Source of the DNA: an uncultured Sphingomonadaceae bacterium
GTDB lineage: Bacteria; Pseudomonadota; Alphaproteobacteria; Sphingomonadales; Sphingomonadaceae
NCBI GenBank assembly: GCA_947499255.1
Contig: CANMNF010000002.1
Coordinates: forward strand, 570,430-634,429
DNA length: 64,000 bases
Reading direction: 5' to 3'
Shown here: positions 25,714 through 35,462 of the stretch, one piece after another
How the letters are laid out: each line of letters opens with the position of its first letter
Position numbering within the stretch: position 1 is the stretch's first letter
The notes under the pieces: model-generated
What the model was told of the DNA's origin: nothing
The model's database searches: none
What the model saw: the letters and a program-made list of their open reading frames with translations, nothing else
Program-made: the position numbers and the translations under genes

Positions 25714-28329
25714 ATGGATATAGCTCAAGCATCACCCGTCACATCTGCCCCACCTGAAATTCGCCGTTCGGATTATTTGCCCTATCCCTGGCGTATTGCC
25801 GATGTGCAGCTGACATTTGAACTCGGTCTGGAAAAAACCCGTGTGGAGGCGCGGCTCTCCGTGCGCCGCAATCCAGATGCCGAGCCAAGCCATACTATCA
25901 GGTTAAATGGTGATGATCTGACACTCGATAAATTGCTGGTTGATGGGGCCTTGCATGATGATCATGCGATGGACGGCAGTGATTTAGTTGTGACATTGCC
26001 CGGTGAAGCGCACGAGCTGACGATTACCACCACCATCAATCCATCGGCCAACACACAATTGATGGGTGTGTTTGCTTCAAATGGCATGTTGTGCACCCAA
26101 TGCGAGGCAGAAGGTTTCCGCCGGATTACTTTCTTTCCTGACCGTCCCGATGTCCTCTCGACATACCGGGTGAGGATGACAGGCCCCAAGGATCAATTCC
26201 CGATCCTTTTGTGCAATGGCAACAAGGTCGATGAAGGTGAAAGCGCGGACGGCGCGCATTGGGCTGAATGGCATGATCCATGGCCCAAGCCGTCTTATCT
26301 GTTCGCGTTGGTCGCAGGCGATCTGGTGGCCAATTCGGATAGTTTCACCACCGTGAGCGGGCGCGAAGTCGCGCTGAACGTATGGGTGCGCGATGGCGAT
26401 CTGGATCGCACAGGCCACGCCATGGAAGCGCTTAAGAAGAGCATGCGCTGGGACGAAGAGACTTTCGGGCGTGAATATGATCTGGATCTTTACAACATCG
26501 TTGCAGTGTCTGATTTCAATATGGGCGCGATGGAGAATAAGGGCCTCAATATCTTCAACACCAAATATGTGTTGGCCGACCCGCAGACCGCGACCGATGG
26601 TGATTTTGATGCCGTCGAAGGCGTGATCGCACATGAGTATTTTCACAATTGGTCGGGCAACCGGGTCACTTGCCGGGACTGGTTTCAGCTATCGCTAAAG
26701 GAAGGCTTCACGGTTCTGCGCGATCAGCTTTTCAGCCAGGATATGGGCAGCGCGCCGGTAAAACGGATTGAAGATGTGCGCGTTTTGCGAAGCGCGCAAT
26801 TCCCTGAAGATTCGGGCCCATTGGCTCACCCGATCCGGCCAGACAGCTATCGTGAGATCAACAACTTTTACACCGCCACTGTCTATAACAAAGGCGCCGA
26901 AGTCATCCGCATGATGCGCACAATGGCTGGCGAGGAAGCCTTCCGCGCCGGGTGCGACCTTTATTTTGAGCGGCATGACGGCGAAGCGGCCACCTGCGAA
27001 GATTTCGTGCGGGCCATTGAAGTTGGTGCAGGGCTGGATCTGGAGCAATTCCGGTTGTGGTACCGTCAGGCTGGCACGCCAAAAGTCTCTTTGCAAATGG
27101 AGCGTGAGGGTGATGAAATTGTCCTGAATTTTACGCAATGTGTCCCAGCAACTCCGGGTCAGGACAACAAAGAGCCTATGCCCATCCCGCTACGCACCGC
27201 AGTGTTTGATCGGGCCGATGAAAGCCGGCTGGAAGAATCGCTCATTGTGCTTACCAAAGCAGAGCAGACAGTTAGGCTAAGTGCCAAATCCAGCGATCCG
27301 GTTTTGTCGATCAATCGCGGCTTTTCCGCCCCCGTCAGCATCGAACGCGCAATCGCTCAAGATGATCTTGTGTTTCTGGCAGCACATGATGACGATCCGT
27401 TTGCTCGTTATGAAGCGATGCAGGATCTTGCCACGGGCCATTTGCTGTCTGCGATTGCGGGCGATCTCGATGATACAGCGCTTGAATCGGGCAGGCAAGC
27501 GATTGGCAATGCAATGCGCAACATCCTTGCAGATGATCGGCTTGACGATCTGATGCGCGGCGAATTGCTGGTGCTGCCCAACGAAACCCTGCTTGCCGAA
27601 CAGATGGAGCAGGCCGATCCTGGCGCTATCCACCGTGAACGCCAAGGCCTGCGGCGTTGGCTTGGTGGACAATTGCGGGACGTGTTTGGCGAAGTGCATG
27701 ATCAGGCAAGCCGCGTTCCTTTCAGCCTTTCTGCCGAGGCGCGCGGTGCGCGCAAGGTGAAGACGCAGGCGCTTGGCTATCTGGCCAGTGGCGATGCGGA
27801 GTTGGGCGAGAAGCTGGCGGCCGCGCAATATGATCGCGCCGATAATATGACTGACCGCCAGGGCGCGTTGATGGTGTTGACCGGGCTTACCGGTCCTGCT
27901 CGTGCGGCAAAGCTGCAAGATTTCTATCAGCGCTTTACCGATAATCCTTTGGTGATCGATAAGTGGTTTGCTTTGCAATCCAGCTCGATGCATCCTTGCG
28001 TGATTGAGCATGTTGAGGAATTGAGCAAGCATGCCGATTTCACGCTGAAAAACCCGAACCGGGTCCGCTCCCTATATATGGCTTTCGCGTTCAACTCCCA
28101 TGCGTTTCACGCCAATAATGGCGGTGGATACCGGATGATTGCCGATGTCATCCTCAAGCTTGATCCGATCAATCCGCAAACAGCGGCTCGCTTTGTCTCG
28201 CCTCTGGGCCGCTGGCGCAAGGTAGAGCCTGTGCGGGCAGGGCTTATGCGCGCGGAATTGGAGCGGATTGCCGCTGCGCCCAATTTATCGCGCGATACTT
28301 TTGAGCAAGTGAGCCGCAGCCTTGGTTAA
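25714..28329 (+). CDS. pepN: Aminopeptidase N (M1 family)
   Basis: 871 residues, the size of E. coli PepN. Zinc metallopeptidase that removes N-terminal residues from peptides in the cytoplasm. The exopeptidase motif GAMENKGLNIFN and zinc motif HEYFHNWSGNRVTCRDW with the downstream glutamate in LSLKEGFTVLRDQ are intact (residues about 270-335). N-terminal beta domain and long C-terminal alpha domain are complete. Divergent from the epimerase gene. Confidence 0.97.
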   Translation: MDIAQASPVTSAPPEIRRSDYLPYPWRIADVQLTFELGLEKTRVEARLSVRRNPDAEPSHTIRLNGDDLTLDKLLVDGALHDDHAMDGSDLVVTLPGEAHELTITTTINPSANTQLMGVFASNGMLCTQCEAEGFRRITFFPDRPDVLSTYRVRMTGPKDQFPILLCNGNKVDEGESADGAHWAEWHDPWPKPSYLFALVAGDLVANSDSFTTVSGREVALNVWVRDGDLDRTGHAMEALKKSMRWDEETFGREYDLDLYNIVAVSDFNMGAMENKGLNIFNTKYVLADPQTATDGDFDAVEGVIAHEYFHNWSGNRVTCRDWFQLSLKEGFTVLRDQLFSQDMGSAPVKRIEDVRVLRSAQFPEDSGPLAHPIRPDSYREINNFYTATVYNKGAEVIRMMRTMAGEEAFRAGCDLYFERHDGEAATCEDFVRAIEVGAGLDLEQFRLWYRQAGTPKVSLQMEREGDEIVLNFTQCVPATPGQDNKEPMPIPLRTAVFDRADESRLEESLIVLTKAEQTVRLSAKSSDPVLSINRGFSAPVSIERAIAQDDLVFLAAHDDDPFARYEAMQDLATGHLLSAIAGDLDDTALESGRQAIGNAMRNILADDRLDDLMRGELLVLPNETLLAEQMEQADPGAIHRERQGLRRWLGGQLRDVFGEVHDQASRVPFSLSAEARGARKVKTQALGYLASGDAELGEKLAAAQYDRADNMTDRQGALMVLTGLTGPARAAKLQDFYQRFTDNPLVIDKWFALQSSSMHPCVIEHVEELSKHADFTLKNPNRVRSLYMAFAFNSHAFHANNGGGYRMIADVILKLDPINPQTAARFVSPLGRWRKVEPVRAGLMRAELERIAAAPNLSRDTFEQVSRSLG

Positions 28330-29020
28330 AAAGCCCGCCATTTTGCGGTGCGCTGGTTTTGGCGATGTGCCGCATGGCTTTTGCGAAATCATCGAAGATC
28401 AACTGCAACCGGATCCTGCCTGGTTTGTGCCGGGCGGGCACTTGGTTTTGCTCAAACAAGTGCATTCCGGTGTTGCGATTTGTGTTGATGCACCCTTGCC
28501 CAATAGCGATTGTCCACAAGCGGACGGCATGGCCACGGCAACGCCGGGGCTTGTCTTGGGGATCGTAACTGCCGATTGCGCGCCTGTGCTTTTCAACGAC
28601 AGCAATGCCGGTGTGATCGGGGCAGCCCACGCAGGATGGCGCGGCGCAATTGGCGGGGTACTCGAAGCGACAATCGCGCAGATGGAGGCGCTTGGTGCAT
28701 CGCGTGCAAGCATATCGGCCTGCATCGGGCCTACGATTGCGCAGGCTAGCTATGAGGTGGACGAAGAATTTCGTGCAAAATTTGTGCAGCGTGATGGCGG
28801 CAATGATCAATTTTTCAGCGCCGGCAAACAGGGCCGCCATCAATTTGATTTACCCGCTTATGTCGGGCACCGCCTGAGCGAAGCCGGGATCGCCAATGCC
28901 TTTGATCTGGCTCAGGATACCTATTCGCAAAATAAACGCTTCTATTCATACCGACGGGCAACGCATCTGGGTGCGTCAACATATGGCCGGCAATTTTCGG
29001 TAATTGGCTTGGCGAAATAG
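28322..29020 (+). CDS. pgeF: Polyphenol oxidase / purine nucleoside phosphorylase family protein (YfiH/PgeF)
   Basis: 232 residues from a TTG that overlaps the pepN stop by eight bases. The family's metal-site motifs are visible: LGIVTADCAPVLF, GAAHAGWRGAIGG and SACIGPTIAQASYEV, then SYRRATHLGASTYGRQFSVI. PgeF in E. coli edits misincorporated serine in peptidoglycan precursors; related proteins act on purine nucleosides. Likely co-translated with pepN. Confidence 0.9.
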   Translation: MVKKPAILRCAGFGDVPHGFCEIIEDQLQPDPAWFVPGGHLVLLKQVHSGVAICVDAPLPNSDCPQADGMATATPGLVLGIVTADCAPVLFNDSNAGVIGAAHAGWRGAIGGVLEATIAQMEALGASRASISACIGPTIAQASYEVDEEFRAKFVQRDGGNDQFFSAGKQGRHQFDLPAYVGHRLSEAGIANAFDLAQDTYSQNKRFYSYRRATHLGASTYGRQFSVIGLAK

Positions 29021-29125
29021 GGCATGCAGCGTGCCCACAAGTGTTCGCTGTATGATTTGAGGCAGATATCTACCAAATGCCGGGTTGGCAGTTGCGCATT
29101 GCTGGTCTATCAGCCGCGCCAAGTC

Positions 29126-29137
29126 ACGTTTAAACGT
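29126..29137. promoter_or_regulatory. Perfect palindrome upstream of petABC
   Basis: ACGTTTAAACGT is a perfect 12-base palindrome about 90 bases before the petA start, in a 206-base gap that otherwise shows no gene. It could be an operator for a dimeric regulator of the bc1 operon. I do not recognise it as an FNR, RegA or CtrA site. Confidence 0.4.
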
Positions 29138-29226
29138 TTGGTTTGAGCGTCGACTCGTTGGTATTCCCTTGGCCCGTTCAGACAAGCATCGCTTGGTTCG
29201 TTCGGGCTGACTGGTAAGGCAAAGGT

Positions 29227-29796
29227 ATGGCTACGACCACCGATCCATCTGTTGAACATGCGCCCAAGGGCGAAGAAGGCCCTCGTCGCCGCGATTTTAT
29301 CAACCTTGCTGCCGTTGGCACCGCAGGCGTTGGCGGTCTGGCGGTTCTGTATCCGCTGATCTCACAAATGGCACCATCGAAAGATGTGCTGGCGGCTAGC
29401 ACTACTGAGCTGGATATCAGCGCGATTGAGCCAGGGCAGTCGGTGAAAGCAATTTTCCGCTCACAGCCGGTTTTTGTACGCAATCTGACGCAGGCTGAAA
29501 TTGATGAAGCTGAGGCGGTCGATGTTGGCAGCTTGCGCGATGCGGAAAGTCTTGCTGATCGCACATTGCCCGGCAACGAGAATATTCTTGTTGTGATGGG
29601 CGTATGTACGCACCTTGGCTGTGTGCCGCTTGGCGCTGCTGAAGGTGAGAACAAAGGCGAGTATGGCGGCTATTTCTGCCCATGCCATGGCTCGCACTAC
29701 GATACAGCCGCGCGCATCCGCAAAGGCCCCGCCCCGACCAATCTTGTCGTTCCTGATTACGAATTCACCTCCGATACGACTATTCTGATCGGTTAA
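29227..29796 (+). CDS. petA: Ubiquinol-cytochrome c reductase Rieske iron-sulfur subunit
   Basis: 189 residues. Carries the [2Fe-2S] cluster that takes the first electron from ubiquinol in the bc1 complex. A twin-arginine-type N-terminal anchor (RRRDFINLAAVGTAGVGGLA, residues 20-45) places the head in the periplasm. Cluster ligands are in CTHLGCVPLG and CPCHGSHYD. First gene of petABC, with 27 bases to petB. Confidence 0.97.
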   Translation: MATTTDPSVEHAPKGEEGPRRRDFINLAAVGTAGVGGLAVLYPLISQMAPSKDVLAASTTELDISAIEPGQSVKAIFRSQPVFVRNLTQAEIDEAEAVDVGSLRDAESLADRTLPGNENILVVMGVCTHLGCVPLGAAEGENKGEYGGYFCPCHGSHYDTAARIRKGPAPTNLVVPDYEFTSDTTILIG

Positions 29797-29823
29797 GGCG
29801 AAGAGAAGCGAAAGAATATTGCC

Positions 29824-31143
29824 ATGAGCTTTCCCTGGGCAAAGGAATATACCCCGCAGCACCCGCTAATGCAGTTCCTTGACGAGAAACTGCCGCTTCC
29901 GCGTCTGGTGTATAATGCCGTGGGCGCTGGTTATCCGGTGCCGCGCAATCTTTCCTATTTCTGGAATTTCGGCGTGCTGGCGGGCTTCTGCCTGATGGTG
30001 CAGATCCTCACCGGTGTGGTGCTGGCGATGCATTACGCGGCCGAAACCACTGTTGCCTTTGCCTCGATCGAACACATCATGCGCGATGTGAACTGGGGCT
30101 GGATGATGCGCTATGCCCATATGAACGGCGCGCACATGTTCTTCGCTGTGATCTACATCCATATTTTCCGCGGCTTGTTTTACAGCTCGTATAAAGCGCC
30201 GCGTGAAATGATCTGGTTGATCGGTGTGGTGATTTTCCTTCTGATGATGGCCACTGCTTTCATGGGCTATGTGCTGCCTTGGGGCCAGATGAGCTTCTGG
30301 GGTGCGCAAGTGATCACCGGCCTGTTCAGCGCCATCCCGCTTGTGGGTGAACCGCTACAGATCTGGATTTTGGGCGGTTATGCTCCTGACAATGCAGCAT
30401 TGAACAGGTTCTTCTCGCTGCACTTCCTGCTGCCATTTGTTATCGCTGGTTGTGTGATCTTGCATATCTGGGCGTTGCACATTCCTGGGTCTTCCAACCC
30501 AACGGGCGTGGAAGTGAAGCAGGAAAGCGACACCATTCCGTTCCATCCCTATTATACGGCGAAGGACGGCTTTGGCCTCGGCATTTTCCTGCTAATATAT
30601 TTCACGCTGGTGTTCTTCTTGCCCAACATGCTTGGGCACGTGGAAAACTCCATTCCGGCAAACCCGCTTTCGACGCCTGCACACATTGTTCCAGAATGGT
30701 ATTTCTACCCGTTCTACGCAATTCTGCGCGCCTTCACCTATGATCTGACGATCCCGTTCACCGGCGTCGTATTGATCCAGGCCAAGCTGCTTGGCGTGCT
30801 GGCGATGTTCGGCTCGATCCTTTTGTGGTTCTTCCTGCCCTGGCTGGATAAGTCACCAGTGAAGAGCGGGCATTATCGCCCTGTCTTCCGCAAGTTCTTC
30901 TGGTTTGGTCTGATCCCTTGCATGGCTGTGCTGTTCGTTTGTGGCGGTGCCCCTGCAGCGGAACCTTATGTGATGCTCAGCCAGATCGCGACGGCATATT
31001 ATTTCCTGCATTTCCTGGTGATCCTGCCGATCATCTCGTCACTTGAATCGCCAGAGCCGCTTCCGTTCTCAATTACAGAAGCCGTGCTGGGCAAAGATGA
31101 TAATGCAAAGCTGGGCGGCGCAACTGCGCAGCCAGCGGAATAA
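29824..31143 (+). CDS. petB: Cytochrome b of the bc1 complex
   Basis: 439 residues, eight membrane helices. Holds haems bL and bH and the two quinone sites. Visible: AHMNGAHMFFAVIYIHIFRG with haem histidines, GYVLPWGQMSFWGAQVITGL at the Qo site, LHFLLPFVIAGCVILHIWAL with the second histidine pair, and the PEWY motif in HIVPEWYFYPFYAILRAF. Complete and typical. Confidence 0.98.
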   Translation: MSFPWAKEYTPQHPLMQFLDEKLPLPRLVYNAVGAGYPVPRNLSYFWNFGVLAGFCLMVQILTGVVLAMHYAAETTVAFASIEHIMRDVNWGWMMRYAHMNGAHMFFAVIYIHIFRGLFYSSYKAPREMIWLIGVVIFLLMMATAFMGYVLPWGQMSFWGAQVITGLFSAIPLVGEPLQIWILGGYAPDNAALNRFFSLHFLLPFVIAGCVILHIWALHIPGSSNPTGVEVKQESDTIPFHPYYTAKDGFGLGIFLLIYFTLVFFLPNMLGHVENSIPANPLSTPAHIVPEWYFYPFYAILRAFTYDLTIPFTGVVLIQAKLLGVLAMFGSILLWFFLPWLDKSPVKSGHYRPVFRKFFWFGLIPCMAVLFVCGGAPAAEPYVMLSQIATAYYFLHFLVILPIISSLESPEPLPFSITEAVLGKDDNAKLGGATAQPAE

Positions 31144-31171
31144 AGACAGGTTCTAAAGGAAAGAAACAAAG

Positions 31172-32056
31172 ATGATTCGCATCGGAGCTATCCTGGTCGG
31201 CCTGTTTTTTGCAGGCGTTGTTCTCCTCTGGTCCTTTTCGCAAGGTGCTTACACGCACTTTACCGAGGAGGTGGAAAAGGGGCCCGAATACGTTTTCTAC
31301 ATCCCGCCAAAATCGCCTGAAGGCGGGTTTGCGCATGATGGCGCATTCGGCAAATGGGATCTCGCTCAGCTGCAACGCGGGTATCAGGTGTACAAGGAAG
31401 TTTGCGCTGCTTGTCACAGTCTGGAATTTGTTTCTTTCCGCAACTTGGAACAGATTGGGTATTCTGAAGAACAGGTGAAAGCTGAAGCTGCCAGCTGGAT
31501 GGTGCCCGGCATCAATCCTGATACCGGAGAAGCTACGCTTCGTGCCGGTCTGGCGACAGATGCATTTCCCTCTCCATATCCCAATGATATTGCCGCAGCT
31601 GCCGCCAACAACAATGCTATTCCGCCTGATCTGTCGCTGATCACCAAAGCCCGTAAAAAGGGCCCGGAATATGTGTACTCATTGCTCGCAGGCTATGAAA
31701 TTGCGGGTCCGCAAGGGTACGAGCATGACGGCAAAGTTCTGTCCGAAATGTTCCCGGATTTCCAGACAGTCGCGCCGCTCTATTTCAATCCGTATTTCGA
31801 ATATCTCAATATTGCGATGGCCCCGCCACTCGTGGTTGACGGGCAAGTGACCTATAGCGACGGAACAGAGTCTACGATCCCGCAAATGTCAGCGGACGTT
31901 GCTGCATTCCTGACCTGGGCGGGTGAACCCTCGATGGTTGAACGCAAACAGACAGGTTGGATTGTCCTTGGCTTTGTGCTGTTTGCAACGATCCTTGCAT
32001 GGCTCGCGAAAAAGCAGCTGTGGTCTGGTCTGAAATCAGCAAAGCGCAAGGATTGA
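31172..32056 (+). CDS. petC: Cytochrome c1
   Basis: 294 residues. An N-terminal helix (IGAILVGLFFAGVVLLWSFS) serves as export signal, the haem c site is VCAACHSLEFVSFRNL, the axial methionine lies in the region YLNIAMAPPLVVDGQVTYSD, and a C-terminal anchor is WIVLGFVLFATILAWLAKK. It passes electrons from the Rieske protein to a soluble cytochrome c. The stop overlaps the likely apt start codon. Confidence 0.97.
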   Translation: MIRIGAILVGLFFAGVVLLWSFSQGAYTHFTEEVEKGPEYVFYIPPKSPEGGFAHDGAFGKWDLAQLQRGYQVYKEVCAACHSLEFVSFRNLEQIGYSEEQVKAEAASWMVPGINPDTGEATLRAGLATDAFPSPYPNDIAAAAANNNAIPPDLSLITKARKKGPEYVYSLLAGYEIAGPQGYEHDGKVLSEMFPDFQTVAPLYFNPYFEYLNIAMAPPLVVDGQVTYSDGTESTIPQMSADVAAFLTWAGEPSMVERKQTGWIVLGFVLFATILAWLAKKQLWSGLKSAKRKD

Positions 32057-32589
32057 GCGCCGTCTCGCTGGAAAAATCCATCCGGACCATCCCGGATTTC
32101 CCCAAAGCCGGCATTCAATTTCGCGATATCACAACGCTACTTGCCAATGGCAAGGGGCTGGCTTCATCGATCGATGGACTGGCAGATCTTGCCGAAGGGC
32201 TGGGTGCTGAAGCTGTCGCCGGGGTTGAGGCGCGCGGGTTCATTTTTGGAACCGCTCTCGCGCTGCGACTTGGAGTAGGCTTTATCCCTTTGCGCAAAGC
32301 CGGCAAGCTTCCTGTCCCCACATTGAGCGAAGATTATGCGCTTGAATATGGCTCTGCCACGCTGGAGATCGATCCCTCAATTGTTGATGATGGGCAGCGC
32401 GTTTTGCTGGTCGATGATTTGCTGGCCACCGGCGGTACTGCGATAGCGGGCGGCAATCTTTTGCGCCGGGCGGGAGCGGTTTGCGACGATGCTCTATTCG
32501 TCGTAAACCTGCCGGACCTTGGCGGCGTTCGGGCACTATCTGACTATAAAATCACAGCAAATAGCTTGATCAGCTTTAAAGGCGAATAA
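32053..32589 (+). CDS. apt: Adenine phosphoribosyltransferase
   Basis: 178 residues if the TTG at 32053 is used; it forms a TTGA overlap with the petC stop. An ATG at 31999 (inside petC) is the alternative and would add 18 residues. Salvages adenine to AMP with PRPP. Family marks: IRTIPDFPKAGIQFRDITTL, VEARGFIFGTALALRLG, KAGKLP, and the PRPP loop VLLVDDLLATGGTAIAGG. Ends a petABC-apt transcription unit. Confidence 0.95.
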   Translation: MSAVSLEKSIRTIPDFPKAGIQFRDITTLLANGKGLASSIDGLADLAEGLGAEAVAGVEARGFIFGTALALRLGVGFIPLRKAGKLPVPTLSEDYALEYGSATLEIDPSIVDDGQRVLLVDDLLATGGTAIAGGNLLRRAGAVCDDALFVVNLPDLGGVRALSDYKITANSLISFKGE

Positions 32590-32657
32590 TCCGGCGGGGA
32601 AAGGAATGGCTCTTCGCGCATTGACCCTTTGAAGCATGCCGTAAAACAGGAAGCCGC

Positions 32658-34523
32658 ATGGAACAACAAGCATTGGTGATCGCCCTGGTTGGCGTGCTGG
32701 GAATTGGCGCGCAATGGGTTGCATGGCGCACTGGCTGGCCAGCGATTGTACTAATGCTTGCAGCGGGCTTTCTTGTCGGGCCGGTCGCGGGAGCTTTTGG
32801 CTACAAGATACTCGATCCCGAAGCGGCTTTTGGCAACATGCTGGAACCGATGGTTGCCATTGGCGTTGCGCTGATCCTGTTTGAAGGCGGGCTTAGCCTC
32901 GACTTCCGAGAACTGCGTAAATATGGCAGCGGTGTTTGGCGGTTGGTGATTTTGGGCGTTCCATTCGGTTGGCTATTTGGATCATTGGCTGGGTATTATG
33001 TGGCCGATTTGGTTTGGCCAGTCGCCATTTTGTTCGGCGGCATTCTCGTGGTTACCGGCCCAACGGTTGTTTTGCCATTATTGCGGCAATCCGCAGTTCA
33101 ACAGCGCCCCGCTGCTCTCCTCAAGTGGGAAGCAATCGTCAACGATCCTTTTGGCGCACTGTGTGCTGTGATCGCTTATGAATATTTTCGCCGGTCTGCC
33201 GAAGGCGGGACCCCAATCGAGGTCGTCCCCGCGATTGCTTTTGCCGCGATAGCTTCCGCTATTATTGGATATGCCGCCGCGAAATTTGTCGCGTGGAGCT
33301 TTCCCCGCGGCTTTGTGCCCGAATATCTCAAAGTGCCGGTGCTCTTGGTGGTGGTTGTCGCCGTATTCGTCGGATGCAATCAGATCGAACATGAAGCTGG
33401 CCTGCTTGCAGTAACGGTGATGGGCATCGCGCTGGCCAATATGCATGTGGCAAGCCTGCGCTCGATCCATCCCTTCAAACAAAACATTGCCGTTTTGCTG
33501 GTCTCGGGTATTTTTATCCTGCTTTCCGCCAGCCTTGATGTTGAGGAGCTGCGCGGATTTGAATGGCAGTTTGGCCTTTTCCTTTTGGCCCTATTGTTTG
33601 TTGTCAGACCAGCGACGGTTCTGTTGTCCCTGGCTTTCTCCGATGTACCTTGGAATGAGCGGCTTTTCCTCGCCTGGATCGCACCACGCGGTATCGTTTT
33701 GGTGGCAATTTCCGGCTTGTTTGCGTTGCGCATGAATGAGCTAGGCTATGCCGATGGATCGATCCTGATCGGCCTGAGCTTTGCCGTCGTCGTGGCGACC
33801 ATTGTCGCGCATGGCTTCACCGTGGATATCGTGGCGCGCTGGCTTGGTGTAAAAGGGGCAGAGCGGCCTGGTATCTTGATTGCCGGGGCCACGCCATGGA
33901 CAATCGCGCTGGCTAAACAGATGCATGAAATGGGCACACCGGTAATGCTGGTCGATCCCAATTGGCACCATTTGCGCGATGCCCGGCGTGAAGGTCTGCC
34001 GACATATCATGGTGAAATCCTCAACGAAGCAACGGAGCACAAGCTGGATTTAACACCGTTCCAATTTCTGATCGCGGGAACAGACAATGAAGCTTATAAC
34101 GCGCTTGTCTGTTCAGAGTTCGCCCCTGAAATCGGCACGGATAAAGTGTACCAATTGGGAGACGGCAATGATGAAGATCGCCGCGCTCTTCCAGCAGGTT
34201 TGCGAGGCCGCGCTCTGTTTACATCGGGTTTCGGTGTGAACGATGTGCATCTGCGACAGATGGAAGGTTGGGTCTTTCGCAAAACCAAACTATCTGATCA
34301 GTTCAAACTGGAAGATGCCGAAGAAATGTTACCTGAAGCGGCCAACATGCTTCTGATATTAAGCCCCAGTGGCGATCTGCGCTTCTTTACTCATGCAAGC
34401 ACGCCTGAACCCGAGGCAGGCGATACAATCGTATCTTTCTCGCCGCCGCGTGAATCTACGAGCGATGTGGCAACAGTAAAGAACAATGGAAAAAGCTCTG
34501 ACGAAAGGCCGCAGCCAGCATAA
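32658..34523 (+). CDS. Cation:proton antiporter (NhaP/CPA1 type) with C-terminal RCK-like domain
   Basis: 621 residues. Residues 1-395 form about 12-13 membrane helices with the CPA1 core: LFEGGLSLDFRELR, VTGPTVVLPLLRQ and WEAIVNDPFGALCAV with the conserved ND pair. Residues 400-515 are a TrkA-N/RCK-like nucleotide-binding domain (GILIAGATPWTIALAKQMHE, then MLVDPN and FLIAGTDNEAYNALVCSEFA), which may gate transport. Na+ or K+ specificity cannot be told. Confidence 0.92.
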   Translation: MEQQALVIALVGVLGIGAQWVAWRTGWPAIVLMLAAGFLVGPVAGAFGYKILDPEAAFGNMLEPMVAIGVALILFEGGLSLDFRELRKYGSGVWRLVILGVPFGWLFGSLAGYYVADLVWPVAILFGGILVVTGPTVVLPLLRQSAVQQRPAALLKWEAIVNDPFGALCAVIAYEYFRRSAEGGTPIEVVPAIAFAAIASAIIGYAAAKFVAWSFPRGFVPEYLKVPVLLVVVVAVFVGCNQIEHEAGLLAVTVMGIALANMHVASLRSIHPFKQNIAVLLVSGIFILLSASLDVEELRGFEWQFGLFLLALLFVVRPATVLLSLAFSDVPWNERLFLAWIAPRGIVLVAISGLFALRMNELGYADGSILIGLSFAVVVATIVAHGFTVDIVARWLGVKGAERPGILIAGATPWTIALAKQMHEMGTPVMLVDPNWHHLRDARREGLPTYHGEILNEATEHKLDLTPFQFLIAGTDNEAYNALVCSEFAPEIGTDKVYQLGDGNDEDRRALPAGLRGRALFTSGFGVNDVHLRQMEGWVFRKTKLSDQFKLEDAEEMLPEAANMLLILSPSGDLRFFTHASTPEPEAGDTIVSFSPPRESTSDVATVKNNGKSSDERPQPA

Positions 34524-34543
34524 TTATGCTAAGGATTGTTCCT

Positions 34544-35212
34544 ATGTTACGTTTCACACAAAAAACTTTCTGCGCAACTGTGGTTGGCACTGCAGCCGTA
34601 TTGGCATTGTCTGCCTGTGAATTTCGGCAAACCGATGCTCCCGAAGATCCGGGCAACGATGACGCTGCCAATCCAGAACTGGCAGTCCCGCCAAGCGATC
34701 CTTTGGCTTCGCCTGAGCCGGCGCAAAGCCCGGTAGCATCGATTATCCGCAGTGATGTCGAAGCCGACACCACACCACCAGAGCCTCCTTCTCCAGTGGA
34801 AGTGGTATTGCCATTTCCGGATAGCGCGGACTTGACGCCGCGTGCTGAACGGATGTTGGAGACCGCTTTGGCATCAGAAGCGATGGTCGAAGGGTGGCCT
34901 GTCGTGCTTATGGGACACACCGATAGCTCAGGTTATGATCAAGCCAATTTGCGTGCTGCCCGCTCACGCGCGGAGACAGTTGCCGCCTGGCTGGTTGAGC
35001 GCGGCGTGGCGGATGAGCGAATTACGGTCATCGCTTTTGGAGAGCAAAATCCTATTGCGCCCAATGCCCGGCCTGATGGTACTCCCAACGAAGAAGGGCG
35101 GCGTACCAATCGCCGTGTTGAGCTGCGCATCGCTCCCAAGGATGCAGCGCAGCCGGATGCCGCAATGCCATTGGATGCGACAACTGACGTGCCGGCACGC
35201 GACGGCGCTTGA
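34544..35212 (+). CDS. OmpA-family lipoprotein
   Basis: 222 residues from the ATG at 34544, which has AAGGA eight bases upstream; an in-frame ATG at 34526 has no such site. Lipoprotein signal ending VLALSACEF, then a proline/acidic linker (residues 20-90) and an OmpA domain: LPFPDSADLTPRAERMLETA, LMGHTDSSGYDQANLRAARS, RTNRRVELRIAP. Likely outer-membrane, peptidoglycan-binding. Unlike the OmpA protein at 9437-10120 it lacks a glycine zipper. Confidence 0.9.
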   Translation: MLRFTQKTFCATVVGTAAVLALSACEFRQTDAPEDPGNDDAANPELAVPPSDPLASPEPAQSPVASIIRSDVEADTTPPEPPSPVEVVLPFPDSADLTPRAERMLETALASEAMVEGWPVVLMGHTDSSGYDQANLRAARSRAETVAAWLVERGVADERITVIAFGEQNPIAPNARPDGTPNEEGRRTNRRVELRIAPKDAAQPDAAMPLDATTDVPARDGA

Positions 35213-35251
35213 CGAAACCCCATTGCTGATGGCAAGCGCGCATTTCGGAGC

Positions 35252-35325
35252 GCGGGTATAGCTTAGTGGTAAAGCCCTAGCCTTCCAAGCTAGTTATGCG
35301 GGTTCGATTCCCGCTACCCGCTCCA
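35252..35325 (+). tRNA. tRNA-Gly (anticodon TCC), CCA encoded
   Basis: 74 bases: acceptor GCGGGTA with TACCCGC, D-arm with GCTTAGTGGTAAAGC, anticodon arm CTAGC-CTTCCAA-GCTAG giving TCC, T-arm GCGGG-TTCGATT-CCCGC, discriminator T and encoded CCA. Confidence 0.97.
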
Positions 35326-35462
35326 GCCTCCCATTCGGCAATGTCGCTTTTCCTCCGCACAACTTCTTCAAGGCCGCGCTATTTTGCGGTTTCTTGCCGT
35401 TCAGGGATCGCCGCCTTAAAGATTTGGCGCTCACCGTGGCGCGAAAGACCGAACCACGAAAC

